Source: Manihot esculenta (Eukaryota > Streptophyta > Magnoliopsida > Malpighiales > Euphorbiaceae). From it: 64,000 nt of DNA. The position numbers and the translations under genes are program-made. The DNA is taken from NCBI RefSeq assembly GCF_001659605.2, contig NC_035166.2:22503457-22567456 (forward strand). Direction: 5' to 3'. Positions 11,750 to 23,610 of this stretch are shown here, in pieces (within the stretch, counting starts at the first letter, position 1; each line of letters opens with the position of its first letter). The notes under the pieces were generated by a model, which saw only the letters and a program-made list of their open reading frames with translations, was not told where the DNA came from and ran no database searches.

Positions 11750-12700
11750 TGGAATTATTTTCTACTTTTTAGTTTAAGCTTAATGCATAAGATTAATTCC
11801 AAAATATTCTGATCGTTAAGTTAAGAAAAAAAATTACATTATTCTAGCAAACCCTAATTAAAAATTAAAAATGTGAGTGACATTATTTAACATTCAACCC
11901 CAATTTCAAATTAAAAAGTTATAAGAATTCAATTTAATTTATTTTTGTTTCAACTATTTTTTTTATTTAAAAATAAAAGAATTTAATTTTTTTTTAATAC
12001 AAAAATTTCATTTAAAAAAATTAAAACCATATATAATTTTTTTTTGTTATTTTATTGCAAAATCAATTGTTTGAAATGAAGTTTTAGCGTTGAAAAATGG
12101 AAAACGTGTTCTTGAAGTTAATATAATTTCATAAGATTCTTTCTTCCATAGTGTATTATGAAGTGGGATAATTGTTTTTACATTATACATTGAAATGAAA
12201 GAGCAGGAAAAGGGCAACAGCTGAAGAAAGATGATATCATTTGTGCTTTTTAATGGTTACTTGATTTGTCATTATGTCCTCTATCACATTGTTAGACTTA
12301 GTGGCACCCATAATTCTAACTCTATTTCTTCACCTACTTACTTTTTTATTACATTACTGCTAATGTTCCTTTCCACCACCTTCATTATTGCCTCCAAATT
12401 TAACTTCCCATTGTTTTACTAATATCAATTTTATCTGTACTAATAGGATAATGAATTAACAGTAACATTCATGATGGTCGGACTTTCTACGTTTGGAGCC
12501 GGACCAAGTCTTAAGGAAGAATGCATGCTCAGACCTTTCTCAAAACAAACCAACCTCACGCAATCCAACATGTTTATGAAAAGCAGGTCAGACAGGCCAC
12601 GCGTACAGACCCATCTGAAAGAAGTTTAATCTGATGACGTGACAAGAGATAGAGGATTAAGGCCCAATCACTTCGCAGCTCTGCTCACATGCGCACCGGA
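11750..12700. other. AT-rich intergenic sequence
   Basis: No gene or element could be recognised. A GC-richer piece at about 12470-12700 resembles repeat sequence and leads into the direct repeat below. Confidence 0.4.
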
Positions 12701-12756
12701 AAAATTAAATGGCCGTCTGGCATAGAGAGGGGTCCTGACATATCCATACGTATGGC

Positions 12757-12925
12757 TCTGAGTGATAGAGACAGATGACACTATAGTAGAAAAACTGTTA
12801 AACGTCACTAGCGGACAAAAGAAAAAGGGATTTATATAGATCTGAGTTATAGAGATAGGTGGCACTGTAGCAGAAATGCGGTTTGACATCACTAGTGAAT
12901 AAAAGTAAAGAGATAAAAGGGAGAA
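12757..12925. repeat. two diverged direct copies of a dispersed repeat unit (84-bp period)
   Basis: Units starting at 12757 and 12841 share TCTGAG, then TAGAGA, GACACTATAG or GGCACTGTAG, a run AGAAA, and (C/A)(G/T)TCACTAG before an A-rich end. A shortened relative occurs at 40881-40952. This suggests a dispersed repeat family of unknown class. Confidence 0.6.
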
Positions 12926-13010
12926 ACGTTTTTTTATCCACCTAAACTTATACAATCACGGTAAAACCTATTTTCTAGATCTCAGAATATCAAACATGAG
13001 TTATTTCTAA

Positions 13011-13139
13011 ACTAACAAGAGATTTTAAATTTAAATCTTGAATATAAAAATTTTTAAAAGTGAATAGAAATTGACAAGAGTTATTTCTATTTTAACTAGA
13101 GATCTTAAGTTTAAATCTTGAATATGAAAATTTTTAAAA
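13011..13139. repeat. pair of about 48-bp direct repeats
   Basis: 13011-13058 and 13092-13139 are close copies, each with AAATCTTGAATAT and AAAATTTTTAAAA. Period 81 bp. No coding potential. Confidence 0.7.
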
Positions 13140-13532
13140 TTGGAAAGAAAGTATTTTGCTCTATTAATGAATATAAATCCAAATAAGTTGAATCATATAA
13201 AAAATAAAAATATTCGGACCAAATAAAACTCATTACGGAAACTGTTAGAATTAAAAAAAAAACCAAAGTCAGCTTTTAACTATATGCATATAAAAGAAAA
13301 ATAAATAAATAATTTGAACTTTAGATTCATAACTTGACAGTTTCCAAATTCTACATATGAACAGGTTCAGAAAAAACAAAAAAGAATTTGAGACCTGGAT
13401 AGAAGGAAACTGGCTTGTTGATAAATTATCCACTTGAGGGTCTGAAAAGCGAATTTCTATGAATCCCTGAATAAAAATCGAGAGATTATAACAATTAAAA
13501 AAAGAAAAACTTGATCTTGTCCTTGTGATAAT

Positions 13533-14537
13533 TTATGGAAGCTCTTGCGAGACCTTTAAGCTCACATAACCAGCATTGTCTTCCTCTGCAATTTCAACCC
13601 TGTAAGCGTACCTGCCTTCTTGATCTGTGCAAGAACTCGCCTTGCAGCTTTTGAAGAAGATGACAGTAGCAATGGTATCAAGAACAACAAAGATTGAATA
13701 CAAATATGCGATCAAAATTCCCTCCAGAGCCATCAAAGAGGTGGGTGTTTGGCCTCTGTGAGAAACTCTCACAATACGATACTGGAACAGAGCTTCAATC
13801 CCAGCCATTGATAAGTTGACAGGGAGGGCAAGTGCCAGTGCTGTTGAAGCCCTTCCACGAATCATTACGCAGGCCTTGAGAATCGCCAGGTATCCGCCGG
13901 ACCTTTCTGTGCCGGATAATACCAACGACAAGTTGCCTATTACGAGTGCATTGCCGAGAAGAACAGAATAAACAACTACTCCGACAGCTGAGAGGAGAAG
14001 AAAGCTGTTGCGAGAAGAGAAGTCAAATCCTTCAAGAATGTTAAATGAAAGGAATAAGAGACAGAAGGCCGTTGCATTTGCAGAGATGATCAATATGGAG
14101 TTGCAGATATATGTGAGGAGGAGAGGATTAAAAATGGAAACAAAAGAAGAGAATGAAGGTGGTGAAGTTGGTAATTTATGGTGATTAAGAGCTTGGATCA
14201 CAGATGCTTTGGAGAAAAGAAAGAAAGTGAAGATGAAGGGTAGTGTGAAGAAGGATGAAGAGATTGTTTGAGAGAGCTTGAGATTGAGAATGCTGAAGAA
14301 TTCTGATGAGGGAGGGAATCCTGCAGAATTGAAGAGATTCTGCAAGCGATTGTATACTGTTGGAAAGAGAGATGCTGAGGGGATTAAGGCTTGTGAGAGC
14401 AGAATTGAGACTGAGAAAGGGAAAGCAAGAAGGGCTGAAATAGTGGAAAAGTGCTGATAATTTTGAAGGAAAATATAGATTGATCTTCTGATGATGTTGC
14501 CTGCAGTTTCCATGGGAATTTTTGGGCTATCTTCCAT
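13533..14537 (-). CDS. multi-pass membrane protein of unknown function
   Basis: A single uninterrupted frame of 334 residues starts at an ATG and ends in TAA. By eye there are five or six hydrophobic segments, near residues 30-51, 89-110, 136-165, 178-206, 230-251 and 268-296, with a polar tail from about 300. No signal peptide or catalytic motif is obvious. The layout (short polar N-terminus, then hydrophobic segments divided by Ser/Pro-rich loops) fits a family of plant-specific transmembrane proteins of unknown role that I recall only generally. Neighbours give no hint. The long frame with no stops and typical plant codon use make it a real gene. Confidence 0.8.
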   Translation of the reverse strand: MEDSPKIPMETAGNIIRRSIYIFLQNYQHFSTISALLAFPFSVSILLSQALIPSASLFPTVYNRLQNLFNSAGFPPSSEFFSILNLKLSQTISSSFFTLPFIFTFFLFSKASVIQALNHHKLPTSPPSFSSFVSIFNPLLLTYICNSILIISANATAFCLLFLSFNILEGFDFSSRNSFLLLSAVGVVVYSVLLGNALVIGNLSLVLSGTERSGGYLAILKACVMIRGRASTALALALPVNLSMAGIEALFQYRIVRVSHRGQTPTSLMALEGILIAYLYSIFVVLDTIATVIFFKSCKASSCTDQEGRYAYRVEIAEEDNAGYVSLKVSQELP

Positions 14538-14758
14538 TGAAGAGGAAGTGGGAGATTGGCGCTAATGGGTTTTTATTTGTGGGTTTTTCTTTTTCTCTCT
14601 TTCTATCCTATCTGCTCTATGATAGATTAGAGGAACAAAGAGGGTTTTGTGTATTGGATAAATTGATAGGCCAACTAAAACTGTTGTGGATGTGGAGGTG
14701 GAGTTGTTTGAGCAATGTTTTCAACCATGTCCCTCTCTGGTTTCATTGGGTCCTTGCA

Positions 14759-14768
14759 TCTTTATATT
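14759..14768 (-). promoter_or_regulatory. possible TATA box of the 13533-14537 gene
   Basis: On the minus strand this reads close to TAAATATAAA, about 225 bases upstream of the ATG. There is no other support for a transcription start here. Confidence 0.35.
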
Positions 14769-14776
14769 TAGTGTAG

Positions 14777-15477
14777 TTGGCCAAGACAAAGAAGCTTGGC
14801 TTCATTAGTTGTTTTCTCTTTTATTTTTGTTGGGTGGATTGCTTCAAATGCAAACCATTTCTTATTATAATTTGTATGCAATTTTAATATCAACAAATAA
14901 TTAACACAAAAAGAATGCCAAAGTTTTCATGTGGGCAATCATGCATTTAATTCTTACAATTGAAGTATTCTCTCTCTCTTTTTTTCTTTCAGGAACACAA
15001 AGACAAGAAATGAAAATTTGGGAATTTGATGATATATAACTAGGAGAAAACCATTGAAAGTAATTAGATATTTAAGGAAGAAAAGTTGAAATTTCTACAA
15101 AACAAAATTTACATTGGAATATAATGGCAACCAAGTTGTGGAGATGATATCTCCCTTATTGGCTATGCTTCAAGTGGGAAGTGATAGTATTCTTAGCTTA
15201 CAAGAAAATTTTAATAATCACTAGTCCAAAAAGAAAAAGGAAATTTGGCAAATACTAAATTCAAAAGAAATAGACATCTTATTAATTCTTGAAAGTATGA
15301 CAGAAAAAGAAAACTCAAATGAAATTAGCACAAAAAATCTATTATAAAATTAAATTCATTGTATGGGTCCTACCTCTTAAATTATTATTATTATTCTTCT
15401 TAATCATATCCCATTTGCCATGATTAGTACTTGCTGAACAGGACACAAGTAGTCTAGGCCTACCCTCCAGCTTAGTG
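14777..15477. other. intergenic, no feature recognised
   Basis: AT-rich sequence with CT and TTA short runs (about 14970 and 15385). No coding signal. Confidence 0.4.
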
Positions 15478-15485
15478 GCCCACGG

Positions 15486-15962
15486 TAGGGGTAGCAGTAT
15501 TCGGTTCAAATTGAAAAAATTGATCGAATCGAATCGATTTAAAAATTTAGTTCGGTTTTTTATATATTTCGATTCGATTCGATTCGATTTTTAATTTTAA
15601 AAATTTTGGTTATTTCGATTCGGTTTGATTTTAATCAGAAAAAAATCGAAAAAATCGAACCGAACTGATTAGTAATAATAATATGTTTTTTTAATAATAT
15701 AGAGAAATTAAATCATGTTAAAATTAAAATATTTTAATTAAATTTTAAAATATTAAAAATAAAGTGTAAAAAATAAAAAAAAATTATTAAAAATCGAAAT
15801 CGATCAAACCGAATCGAATCGAACCGAATCAGACCGATTCAGTTCGATTTGATTTCTGACCAAAATCGATTCGATTCGATTTTCATAAACATTAAAATTT
15901 CGGTTTTTGATTTATTCAGTTCGGTTCGGTTTTGAACCGAACCGACAGAATGCTGACCCCTA
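15486..15962. mobile_element. hAT-type MITE, 477 bp
   Basis: The element starts TAGGGGTAGCAGTATTCGG and its other end, reverse complemented, starts TAGGGGTCAGCATTC...CGG. It is flanked by GCCCACGG (15478-15485) and GCCCAAGG (15963-15970), an 8-bp duplication with one mismatch. The TAGGG terminus and 8-bp duplication fit the hAT superfamily. The interior has no reading frame. The subterminal parts are rich in ATTCGATTCG-type words in opposite orientations, and the centre is AT-rich. Mobilisation would need a hAT transposase encoded elsewhere. Two decayed relatives lie at 21995-22330 and 52165-52570. Confidence 0.8.
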
Positions 15963-15970
15963 GCCCAAGG

Positions 15971-18600
15971 CTTCCCTCCCTTCTAAATGTAAAAATACTT
16001 TAATGCATGGTAAAAATATATATCTACATTGGAGAAAAGATCTTCCGCGCTCTTCATTGGAAGTCAAATTGGCAAGGAATCTCTATCTACAAAAGTCCAC
16101 AAGGTTGTGGAAATAAACTGAAGGACAGGGGAGGGAGACATAGACAAAAACCAACAACCCAACGCCCTATATCGAAGATAGAAGAAGCTTGAAAATATAG
16201 AAACAATTATGCAATCCAGAATCCAAGCAAACAGTGAGAGATCGGTTGCCCAAGAGAGAAATATACCTAAATCACACTACCTCCCTCCTATGTGAGTCAA
16301 GGAAGAAAACTTCGGAAAAAAAAAACGAAAATCCAAGCAGACTATCAAGAAAGCCTCTGATTTAAAATCACTCCATAACCGAAAACAAAATAAAATTTAA
16401 AAAAAATACATATATCAAGTGGAGTGGGCGGAGAGAGATTTTTCTCCGCTCCAAGGGGCAAAAGGAAATCTGTAATTGAGGTACAAACACTGGCAAAAAG
16501 AAAGAAAGAAAGAAGCTAACCAGGATGAGAGTGATTTTCTCTCTTCCAAAAGAGAGAAAACCCAAAAAAGTTAACTGTTCCTTCTTCTTTGTTTAATTCG
16601 GCCATGATTAAGAAAGAAGCACCCAATAATCACCTAAGACAGAAACTCACAAACCCATCTTTGACTTGTGTCAAATAATATATAATTGTCCACCATACTT
16701 TTTTGCTCGAAAAAGTATACTTTTCTCTTCTAATTTTTATCTATTTTATTTTTTATATATATTAAAAAATATAATTTTTTATTATATTCATTTTAAATAT
16801 ATTAAATTTTATTAGTTATTAAAAATATTTTAAAATAAATTTATATATTATTATAGTTTAAATAAATAATAATTTTAAAATAACAAAAATTATAAAAGAA
16901 AAATAGTAATATTATTTTTATATGAAAAATTAAATTAAATTGTCTTAATGTTTAAATTGTTTGTCCTCTTATTAAAAATATTTTCCTTTTATTATTATTA
17001 TTATTTTCAATAAAAATTTAAATGATCAAATTTTAAAAAATAAATAAATAATTATTTTATTTTATTATTTTTTTATCAAATATAAAATTCATTGATTTTT
17101 ACAAGGCTTAAATGAGCTAAATCAAAATATAAACATGCCCCAATATAAATTTATTCAGGAAGCTCAGAGAAAAAAAAAAAGAAATCAGCATAATCAATCC
17201 AGTTTCGAAAGAGTAATCTTCCAAAAACCACCTACCTATCACAATCATTTTCCACCATAACCGGTAGCATTTTTTCGATTCAATTAAAAAAAAATTATAT
17301 TTACTCAAAATTTAAAAATATTTTTAAATTTTATAAATTCAAAAAATATATTAAACAATTATATTACCGAACACGCTTGTTTTATACTGTGAATATCAAC
17401 AATGAACAGTTATCAAAGTGCCATAAGAGTAACTTGTTTCATAGCATTGATATCGAACAATGTGCCGGAAGGAGGTGGCATCTTCGGCACTCTAGGTACT
17501 GAAGATGCCTGTCCAACACTGGACAAGCCCCTCCTATCCTACACTTTTATTAATTATTAATAAATATTTAAAAAAATTTACACGTTAAATAAAATTAATA
17601 CTAATTATTTTATATATTATTATAATATAAAAAATAAAATAATTACTAATTTAAAAAGAAGTTTAAGACCAACAAAAAATTTTAAAATTTTAAATTATTA
17701 CATTTTTAAAAAATATTAAATTTTATTAACTTTTTAATTATATTTATCTTAAAAAATATTAAATTTTATGAAATCTTAAAAATATTTAAAAAAACTTAAA
17801 CATAAAATAAAATTAATCTAATCATTTTATATATTATTATAATATTAAATTTTAAAATATTATATTTTATAAAAAATAATTATTTTTAAAACTATCATTT
17901 TAAAAGTTTCTGCACAAATTTATTTATAAAAATTTAAATCTGTAGATTATGTTTATTTAGCTTTATTTAATTTTATAATTATATTTTAGAGATAAATTTA
18001 TATAAAAATATAATTAAATAATTTTTTAATTATATAATTTATGGGGGATTAAAACTTTTTAAAAAATTAACTATTTAATCTCTTAAATAAAAATACTAAT
18101 TAATTAATTTTAAAAAATTTTAAAACTTAATTAATAAATTTTTTAAAGTTATAAAAATTATATTAAAAATATTATTTAGTCTGAAATACCTTATATTTTT
18201 ATTTATTAACATTTAATATTTAGATAATTAAATTTTAAAATAAGAATTATTCTGCTAAAATTTTCAATACATATAAAAATAAAAATTATAATCACACATT
18301 AAATTATAATTTATAATTTTATTTTTATATGTCAAAAAAATTATATACATATTTAAAAATAATTTTATATGTTAAAAAAATTATATACACATTTAAAAAT
18401 AAAAATAAGTTTATAAAAAAATCTCATGACTGTGAGATGTTCAGAAAAATGAAAGGAAATGAAAATGGAGATCACAATACAGCGGAGGTGGAATGCTGGA
18501 GGAGAAAGTGTAGAGCAAGTGTAGAGATGCTGAGGACTGAGGTCACATGCTTGAAAAGGAAGTGCAGAGTAAGTGTGGAGAGATGAAAAATGAGGAAAAT
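15971..18600. other. AT-rich intergenic sequence with small GC-richer islands
   Basis: No gene is visible. 16000-16640 read on the minus strand has a T/C-rich, leader-like look (CT-rich runs, TTTCGGTTATGG) but no convincing reading frame. 16700-17400 and 17540-18420 are very AT-rich. A short island at 17400-17540 contains words such as TTCGGCAC and TATCGAACA that resemble the segment at 18640-18820. Confidence 0.4.
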
Positions 18601-18689
18601 GGGGATGCATGCATGAAAAGCCAAAAGATTAAAAGCTAAAGTCTCGGGGCTGTGCATGCAAGTCCACCTGGCGTGCATGCAGGCGTGTT

Positions 18690-18727
18690 GGACACTCAAG
18701 GTGCCGAACACTCAAGGTGCCGAACAC
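18690..18727. repeat. short tandem repeat, 16-bp unit
   Basis: ACACTCAAGGTGCCGA occurs twice head to tail, followed by a partial third copy (ACACAC). It lies in the GC-richer island just left of the hairpin. Confidence 0.7.
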
Positions 18728-18784
18728 ACTACCTCGCACGAGCAACTTGTTTGACATTGTTGGTGTCGAATAAGTTACTCCCAT

Positions 18785-19401
18785 GGCAGTTTGATACCGT
18801 AAATGTCGAACTGTCCACAGGTGGTTATAGGGATAGCAACGGATCGGGTATTTTTGGGTATCTGATCCGACCGAATCCTAATAGAACAGATTTGGGTAGT
18901 TATAATCGGATTTGGGACGGATTCAGATTTTAAAAATAATATCCGTTGCGGGTTTGAATCGGATTCGAGTTTTATATATAGGGTACTCACTATCTGAACC
19001 AGTTTATATAAATAATTAATTTAATATAAAAAATATATTTTACAATAATATTTATAAATTTTTTTTATATATTTTTATTTAAAAATTTAAATTTAAATAT
19101 TCTTTAGAAATATTAAATTTTTTAAATAAAAATTATTAATGAAAAATATTTTTTATATAAATTATTAATTAAAATATATAAGATTAAATGGGTTCGGGTT
19201 TTATTCGGATAATAATATTCGGATTTGGGACGGATTCAGATAATTTAAATTAATTTTTAATTGGGTTCGGAACGGATTCAGATATTACTAATATAAATCG
19301 GGTTCGGGTTCGGATAGTTTAATTTTCGCGGGTATCCTACCCGTTTACATCCCTAGGTGGTCATACTGTGGACAGTTCAACATTTACGGTATCAAACTGC
19401 C
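18785..19401. repeat. 36-bp inverted repeat (hairpin) split by a MITE
   Basis: Left arm 18785-18820 and right arm 19366-19401 are reverse complements with 35 of 36 positions matching. The arms contain TTTGATACCGTAAATGT and its complement. If the MITE at 18828-19355 and one target copy are removed, the loop is only about nine bases. So a compact foldback existed before the insertion. Its origin is unknown. Confidence 0.8.
18828..19355. mobile_element. hAT-type MITE, 528 bp, in a hairpin loop
   Basis: The ends are TAGGGATAGCAACGGATCGGG and, reverse complemented, TAGGGATGTAAACGGGTAGG. The 8-bp flanks are GGTGGTTA (18820-18827) and GGTGGTCA (19356-19363), one mismatch apart. There is no reading frame. 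Subterminal regions carry repeated TTCGGAT and GGGTTCGG words; the centre is AT-rich. It is a different subfamily from the MITE at 15486. Confidence 0.8.
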
Positions 19402-21990
19402 ACCCTCCCTTAACACACTGAATCTAAAATTATTTTCGAATTCTGCATAAATTGATAAATTTTTTTTCAATGATACATGAATTAAAAAAAAACTCCCATA
19501 ACCGGTTACATTTTCACAAGAATCAACGAAGTGATCATTTCTCGTATTTGTCCAATAAGCGCTCTCTATCACGACAAAACAAATGTTACCGAGAACTAAT
19601 CCAAACAAAAATCAGAAATAATAATTCAACCGAAACTAAAAAAAGAGAAACCATAGGAAACAGTTATGCAAGAAGGAACATGACTTTTCAAAATCGTTGT
19701 AAGGCTCGCTAATTAGGATTTTCAAATAACTCAATCCCTAACATTTTCGGTTTCATAGAGCCATTTTAAGGAGTCAAACACAAAACTCCAGCATCGATCA
19801 TCACTAGTCGGCACCTAGTCCGATGAACGTAGATCAATCAAATCAAAAACAACATACAAGTCTCAACATCCAATCGCCAGAAAATAATCTATCTCCTGAG
19901 AAAATTAATGATTAGAAGGAAGGTAAAGTAAGAAAATAAAAAAAAAAAACCTGCCAGCAATGAGGGGCTTGAATTTATATAAAAAAAAAAGAAAATAAAC
20001 AAGAAAATAAACAAATAAACACAATATCAATTTATATATTCTGTTAATTATATATCCTTTAACTCATTTTTTTACTTTCTTTTCATCTTCATACCTACAT
20101 GCTTTCTTTTTAAGGTTTTTTCTTCTTTTTTTTTTAAAGTTTTATTTCAATTAAATTTTCCTATTAAATTTGTTATTTACATGATTTTTCTGGCGCATTA
20201 TATTATCAAATTAATTTTTTAATGAATTATGTGTTTGAATTCAATAAAAATCAATTTGAGTCATTTTTATAGCTATAATGTCTCAAATTTAAGTATAATT
20301 AAAGCTAAATAAAAAATTATATAATTGATTTTTAAGAACTTTTTTAAAAATATTCTCTCATTTTTGCATTTTTTTGATTTTATATTGATATAGATAATAA
20401 TATAAAAAATTAAGAAGCACGAGTTAATTGAAATTTAAATTCTATTATTTAAAATATTGTTATTGAAATCATAAATAATTATATATATACACCTTAATTT
20501 AAGCCTCTAAACAGTTTTATTCTTTTAAGTATTGTTTTAAATTATGATAATTACTAATATATATATATATAAAAGATATTTGTTTTTTAAAAAATTTAAA
20601 CATTAACCATTTTAAAATTTTAATATCTTTGTAATTAACCTATCGCTTTTCAATTGGAATGAAAGTAGACAAATAGGAATGTGAAGTTGTCGCTGATTTG
20701 AAAGCAGGAAAAGCTGCCAGTTTATTTGCCAGTCACCGCAACAAATGGCATTTCTGGCAATGGCTTTGCTGAGCTGAGCTGAGCCACAGAAAGTGCCAGG
20801 CAAAAGGGTTGAAGACTAAAGATGCGGCGGTCGATTTTATATTCTAAACGCTAAATTTGACACTTTTCCTATATAATAGATTACATTGTACAGATGCATT
20901 TTGCTTCGTTGTTTATAGGGCCAGGAAAGATGAAGATGACAAGCAGAAATTGCCCATTCTTTAATATGACAAAACTGTTTTCAACCTTTCAATTAGATAT
21001 AAAATTGTTGTTCTGAATCAAATAGAACTTACTTTATGTATAATTTAATTGATAAAAGTTATGGTTCTGTGGGGTGGAAGCCGTATAGATTCCATCCTTG
21101 AGCCATGTCAAAACAGAGTTTTAATTATTTCCAGATTATGATAATGATGAAGTGAATAGCCAATTGGCCGTCCTTCGTGCTTTAAATTCAAATTTAATTT
21201 AAAGTGGTCAACTGCCATTTTGGCAAATTGGTCGGTTGTTTTAGTATTGCCTCGTCAACGTCTATCTTTTGACTTTTTATCAGATTTTAAATTCAAATTT
21301 TAAATATAAATCATTTTAAAAAAATAATTTACTTTTTATTGGGTGTATTCGAGATGAATTTAAATTAATTTAAAATAATGAATAATTATATATTTATTAA
21401 AAATAAAATTAATTGGTAAATATATAATGAAAAGAGCTAAAATAAAAGTTAAATAACTAAGTATATTTTTTTTTAAAATAAGAGTTAAATTAAAGTGTTA
21501 ATTTTTTATTAAAAAAGTTCTATAATAAGTATATTATTAAATTTATTTCAAATTAAGTGAATGAAATTATTAATAATTGTTAAATAATTTTAAGAAAATA
21601 TTTAATATAAATATTAAAACCTTTACTCTATATTTATAATGGGTTATATCAATTATAATAGATAAAGAACGTAAATATAAATTTATTTTTATTTATGTTT
21701 TTTTTTTTGAAATGGTATTTTTATTTATGTTAAAATTTAAACAATATAGTAAAGTTTATATATTATAAAATATACATAACTGACTAGATATGACTTAGCA
21801 CTTGCCTAAATGCATTAGGCGGTGGTGGCCACTTTCGATTGGTCTAAATAGTGATATTCTTATAAAAGTTGGGATATCCAAATTTAATTTTTTTGAAGAC
21901 GTAAAGCTTGAACGAGTAGAATATTCTATTATAAATAAGAATGTGGAGTATTTGTTTTTTTTTTTTAAGTAATGGAGTATTTGGTTTAAA
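19402..21990. other. intergenic, mostly AT-rich
   Basis: 19450-19960 is of moderate GC and has a transcript-like texture on the minus strand, but no supported gene. 20640-20880 is a second moderate-GC island (with CTGAGCTGAGCTGAGC near 20770) of unknown nature. The rest is AT-rich with no coding signal. Confidence 0.4.
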
Positions 21991-21994
21991 TTAA

Positions 21995-22330
21995 AAAAAT
22001 AATTAAGTTAAATTTATTTAAAATTTTGATTTAATTTTTATTTTTAAAATTTTTAATTATTTTAATTTAATTTAATTATAATTATAAAAATTCATAAAAT
22101 TAAATTAAATCGATTAACAATAATAATATATTATTTTTAATTATATAGATATTATATTATAATTAATATTAAAATATTGTAATTAAATTTTAAAATATTA
22201 AAAATAATATAAAAAATCAATTAAAAAATTTAATCTATAAAATTAAATTGAATCAAATTGATTTAATTCAAATTGATTTCTATACAAAATTAATTCAATT
22301 CAACTTTTAAAAATACTAAAATTATGCAAT
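21995..22330. mobile_element. decayed relative of the hAT MITE at 15486
   Basis: The centre aligns by eye to the 15486 element: AACAATAATAATATATTATTT matches AGTAATAATAATATGTTTTTT, and AATTAAATTTTAAAATATTA is identical. In the flanks, where the 15486 copy has GAATCGAATCG, this copy has AATTAAATT or GAATCAAATT, as expected from loss of CpG by C-to-T change. Termini and target duplication were not found. Confidence 0.55.
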
Positions 22331-22949
22331 GGAATTAATTAAAGACTCTAAGTTATTATAGAACGATACTTATGATATAAATGAATTGATATTCTTTATT
22401 TTTAAAAAGAATTCTAAAAAAGGTCATTATTAATTTTTTGTTTATGAAAAAAATTGTTAACTAATTTAATTTTCTCACAGTTCTACTATTCATTTCGATT
22501 CATATGCCATTTACTTGTTCACTTAAATATTTTTAGTAGTCTCTAAACTTTAACCACTTCAATTTTTCTTTTTAAATTACCAAATAACACAAATATATTT
22601 TCTACAACATCAACCAACCAGTAATTTTAAAGTATAATGCAAATTTAAACAATATTGTAAATTTTTTAATATTCACGCATAGTCCAGAAATTTGACTAGC
22701 GATGTACTTCGATCTGATCGTAATATTTATAATTATAAATAAAAAATAAAATAAAATAATTTACTATGATAAATATTATCAAATGTATCTAGAGAACTTT
22801 TAAAACGTAATCATATCTGGTAAATTTATTTTTCCTCCTATTTCATTTGATAAATCTGATTTTTCTCATGCTCCATTTGATAGATATGGTTTTCTTTTTG
22901 ATCCATCGTATGGTCCCTCAATACTTGATTCGAAAAAGAAATTTACAAA

Positions 22950-23480
22950 ATGAAAGAAGATGGTCAGGGGTCTACCAGGGATGTCCCAATGGAGATCATC
23001 CGATGTTCAAATTAGATTTTATGAACTATAGTAGTATGGATAGATAATGATTGCAGAGAGAAAAATAAAGAAAAATGGAGTTCAAGAAGAAGAAGGAAGA
23101 AGAGAAAAACTCTATTTTTCGTCTCTCATGATGTATATCTGCCTCTCTGCTACAATGCTAGCTGTTTTTTACTCTCTGTCACTCAGCTCCGTACATACGG
23201 ATGTGTTAAGACTCCTCTCCATGTTAGGCGGTCATTTAATTATCTCCGGCACGCATGCGGACAGGGCTGCGAGGTTGTTGGTCCTGCTATTCTTTCTCAC
23301 ATCACTTCATGGGGCTAGACTTCTTCTCGTTAGATCCGGGCTCATGGTGGACTTGGCCTACCCCGCGCGTCCAGATCGAGGCTCGAGACGTTGGTCGGTC
23401 TTGCTTAAGGAGAGCTTGATGGGCTTTGGACCATTATTCTCTTCTTGGGCCCGGCCTCATCCAAGGTAGAGGAAGCCCGG
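22950..23480 (+). repeat. GC-richer repeat-like segment, class unknown
   Basis: This stretch stands out in composition from the AT-rich DNA on both sides. It holds a 140-codon open frame (23047-23469) with no recognisable domain, and words such as GGGCCCGGCCTCATCC that look like part of an LTR or other transposon. I could not assign a family or ends. Confidence 0.35.
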
Positions 23481-23610
23481 CCGTCATCAATATCTTTTCA
23501 ATTTTTCTTTATATATTATGATAATTGAAATAAAAATACAATATATGCATAACTACAGAATGTTTAGACTCTAATTTCGCTTCTCAAATTTCTTATAATA
23601 TTATTGTAAT

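Noticed and set aside
23047..23469. 140-codon plus-strand gene
   Set aside because: Strange amino-acid make-up, no domain, repeat-like DNA around it. Kept only as an unclassified repeat-like segment.
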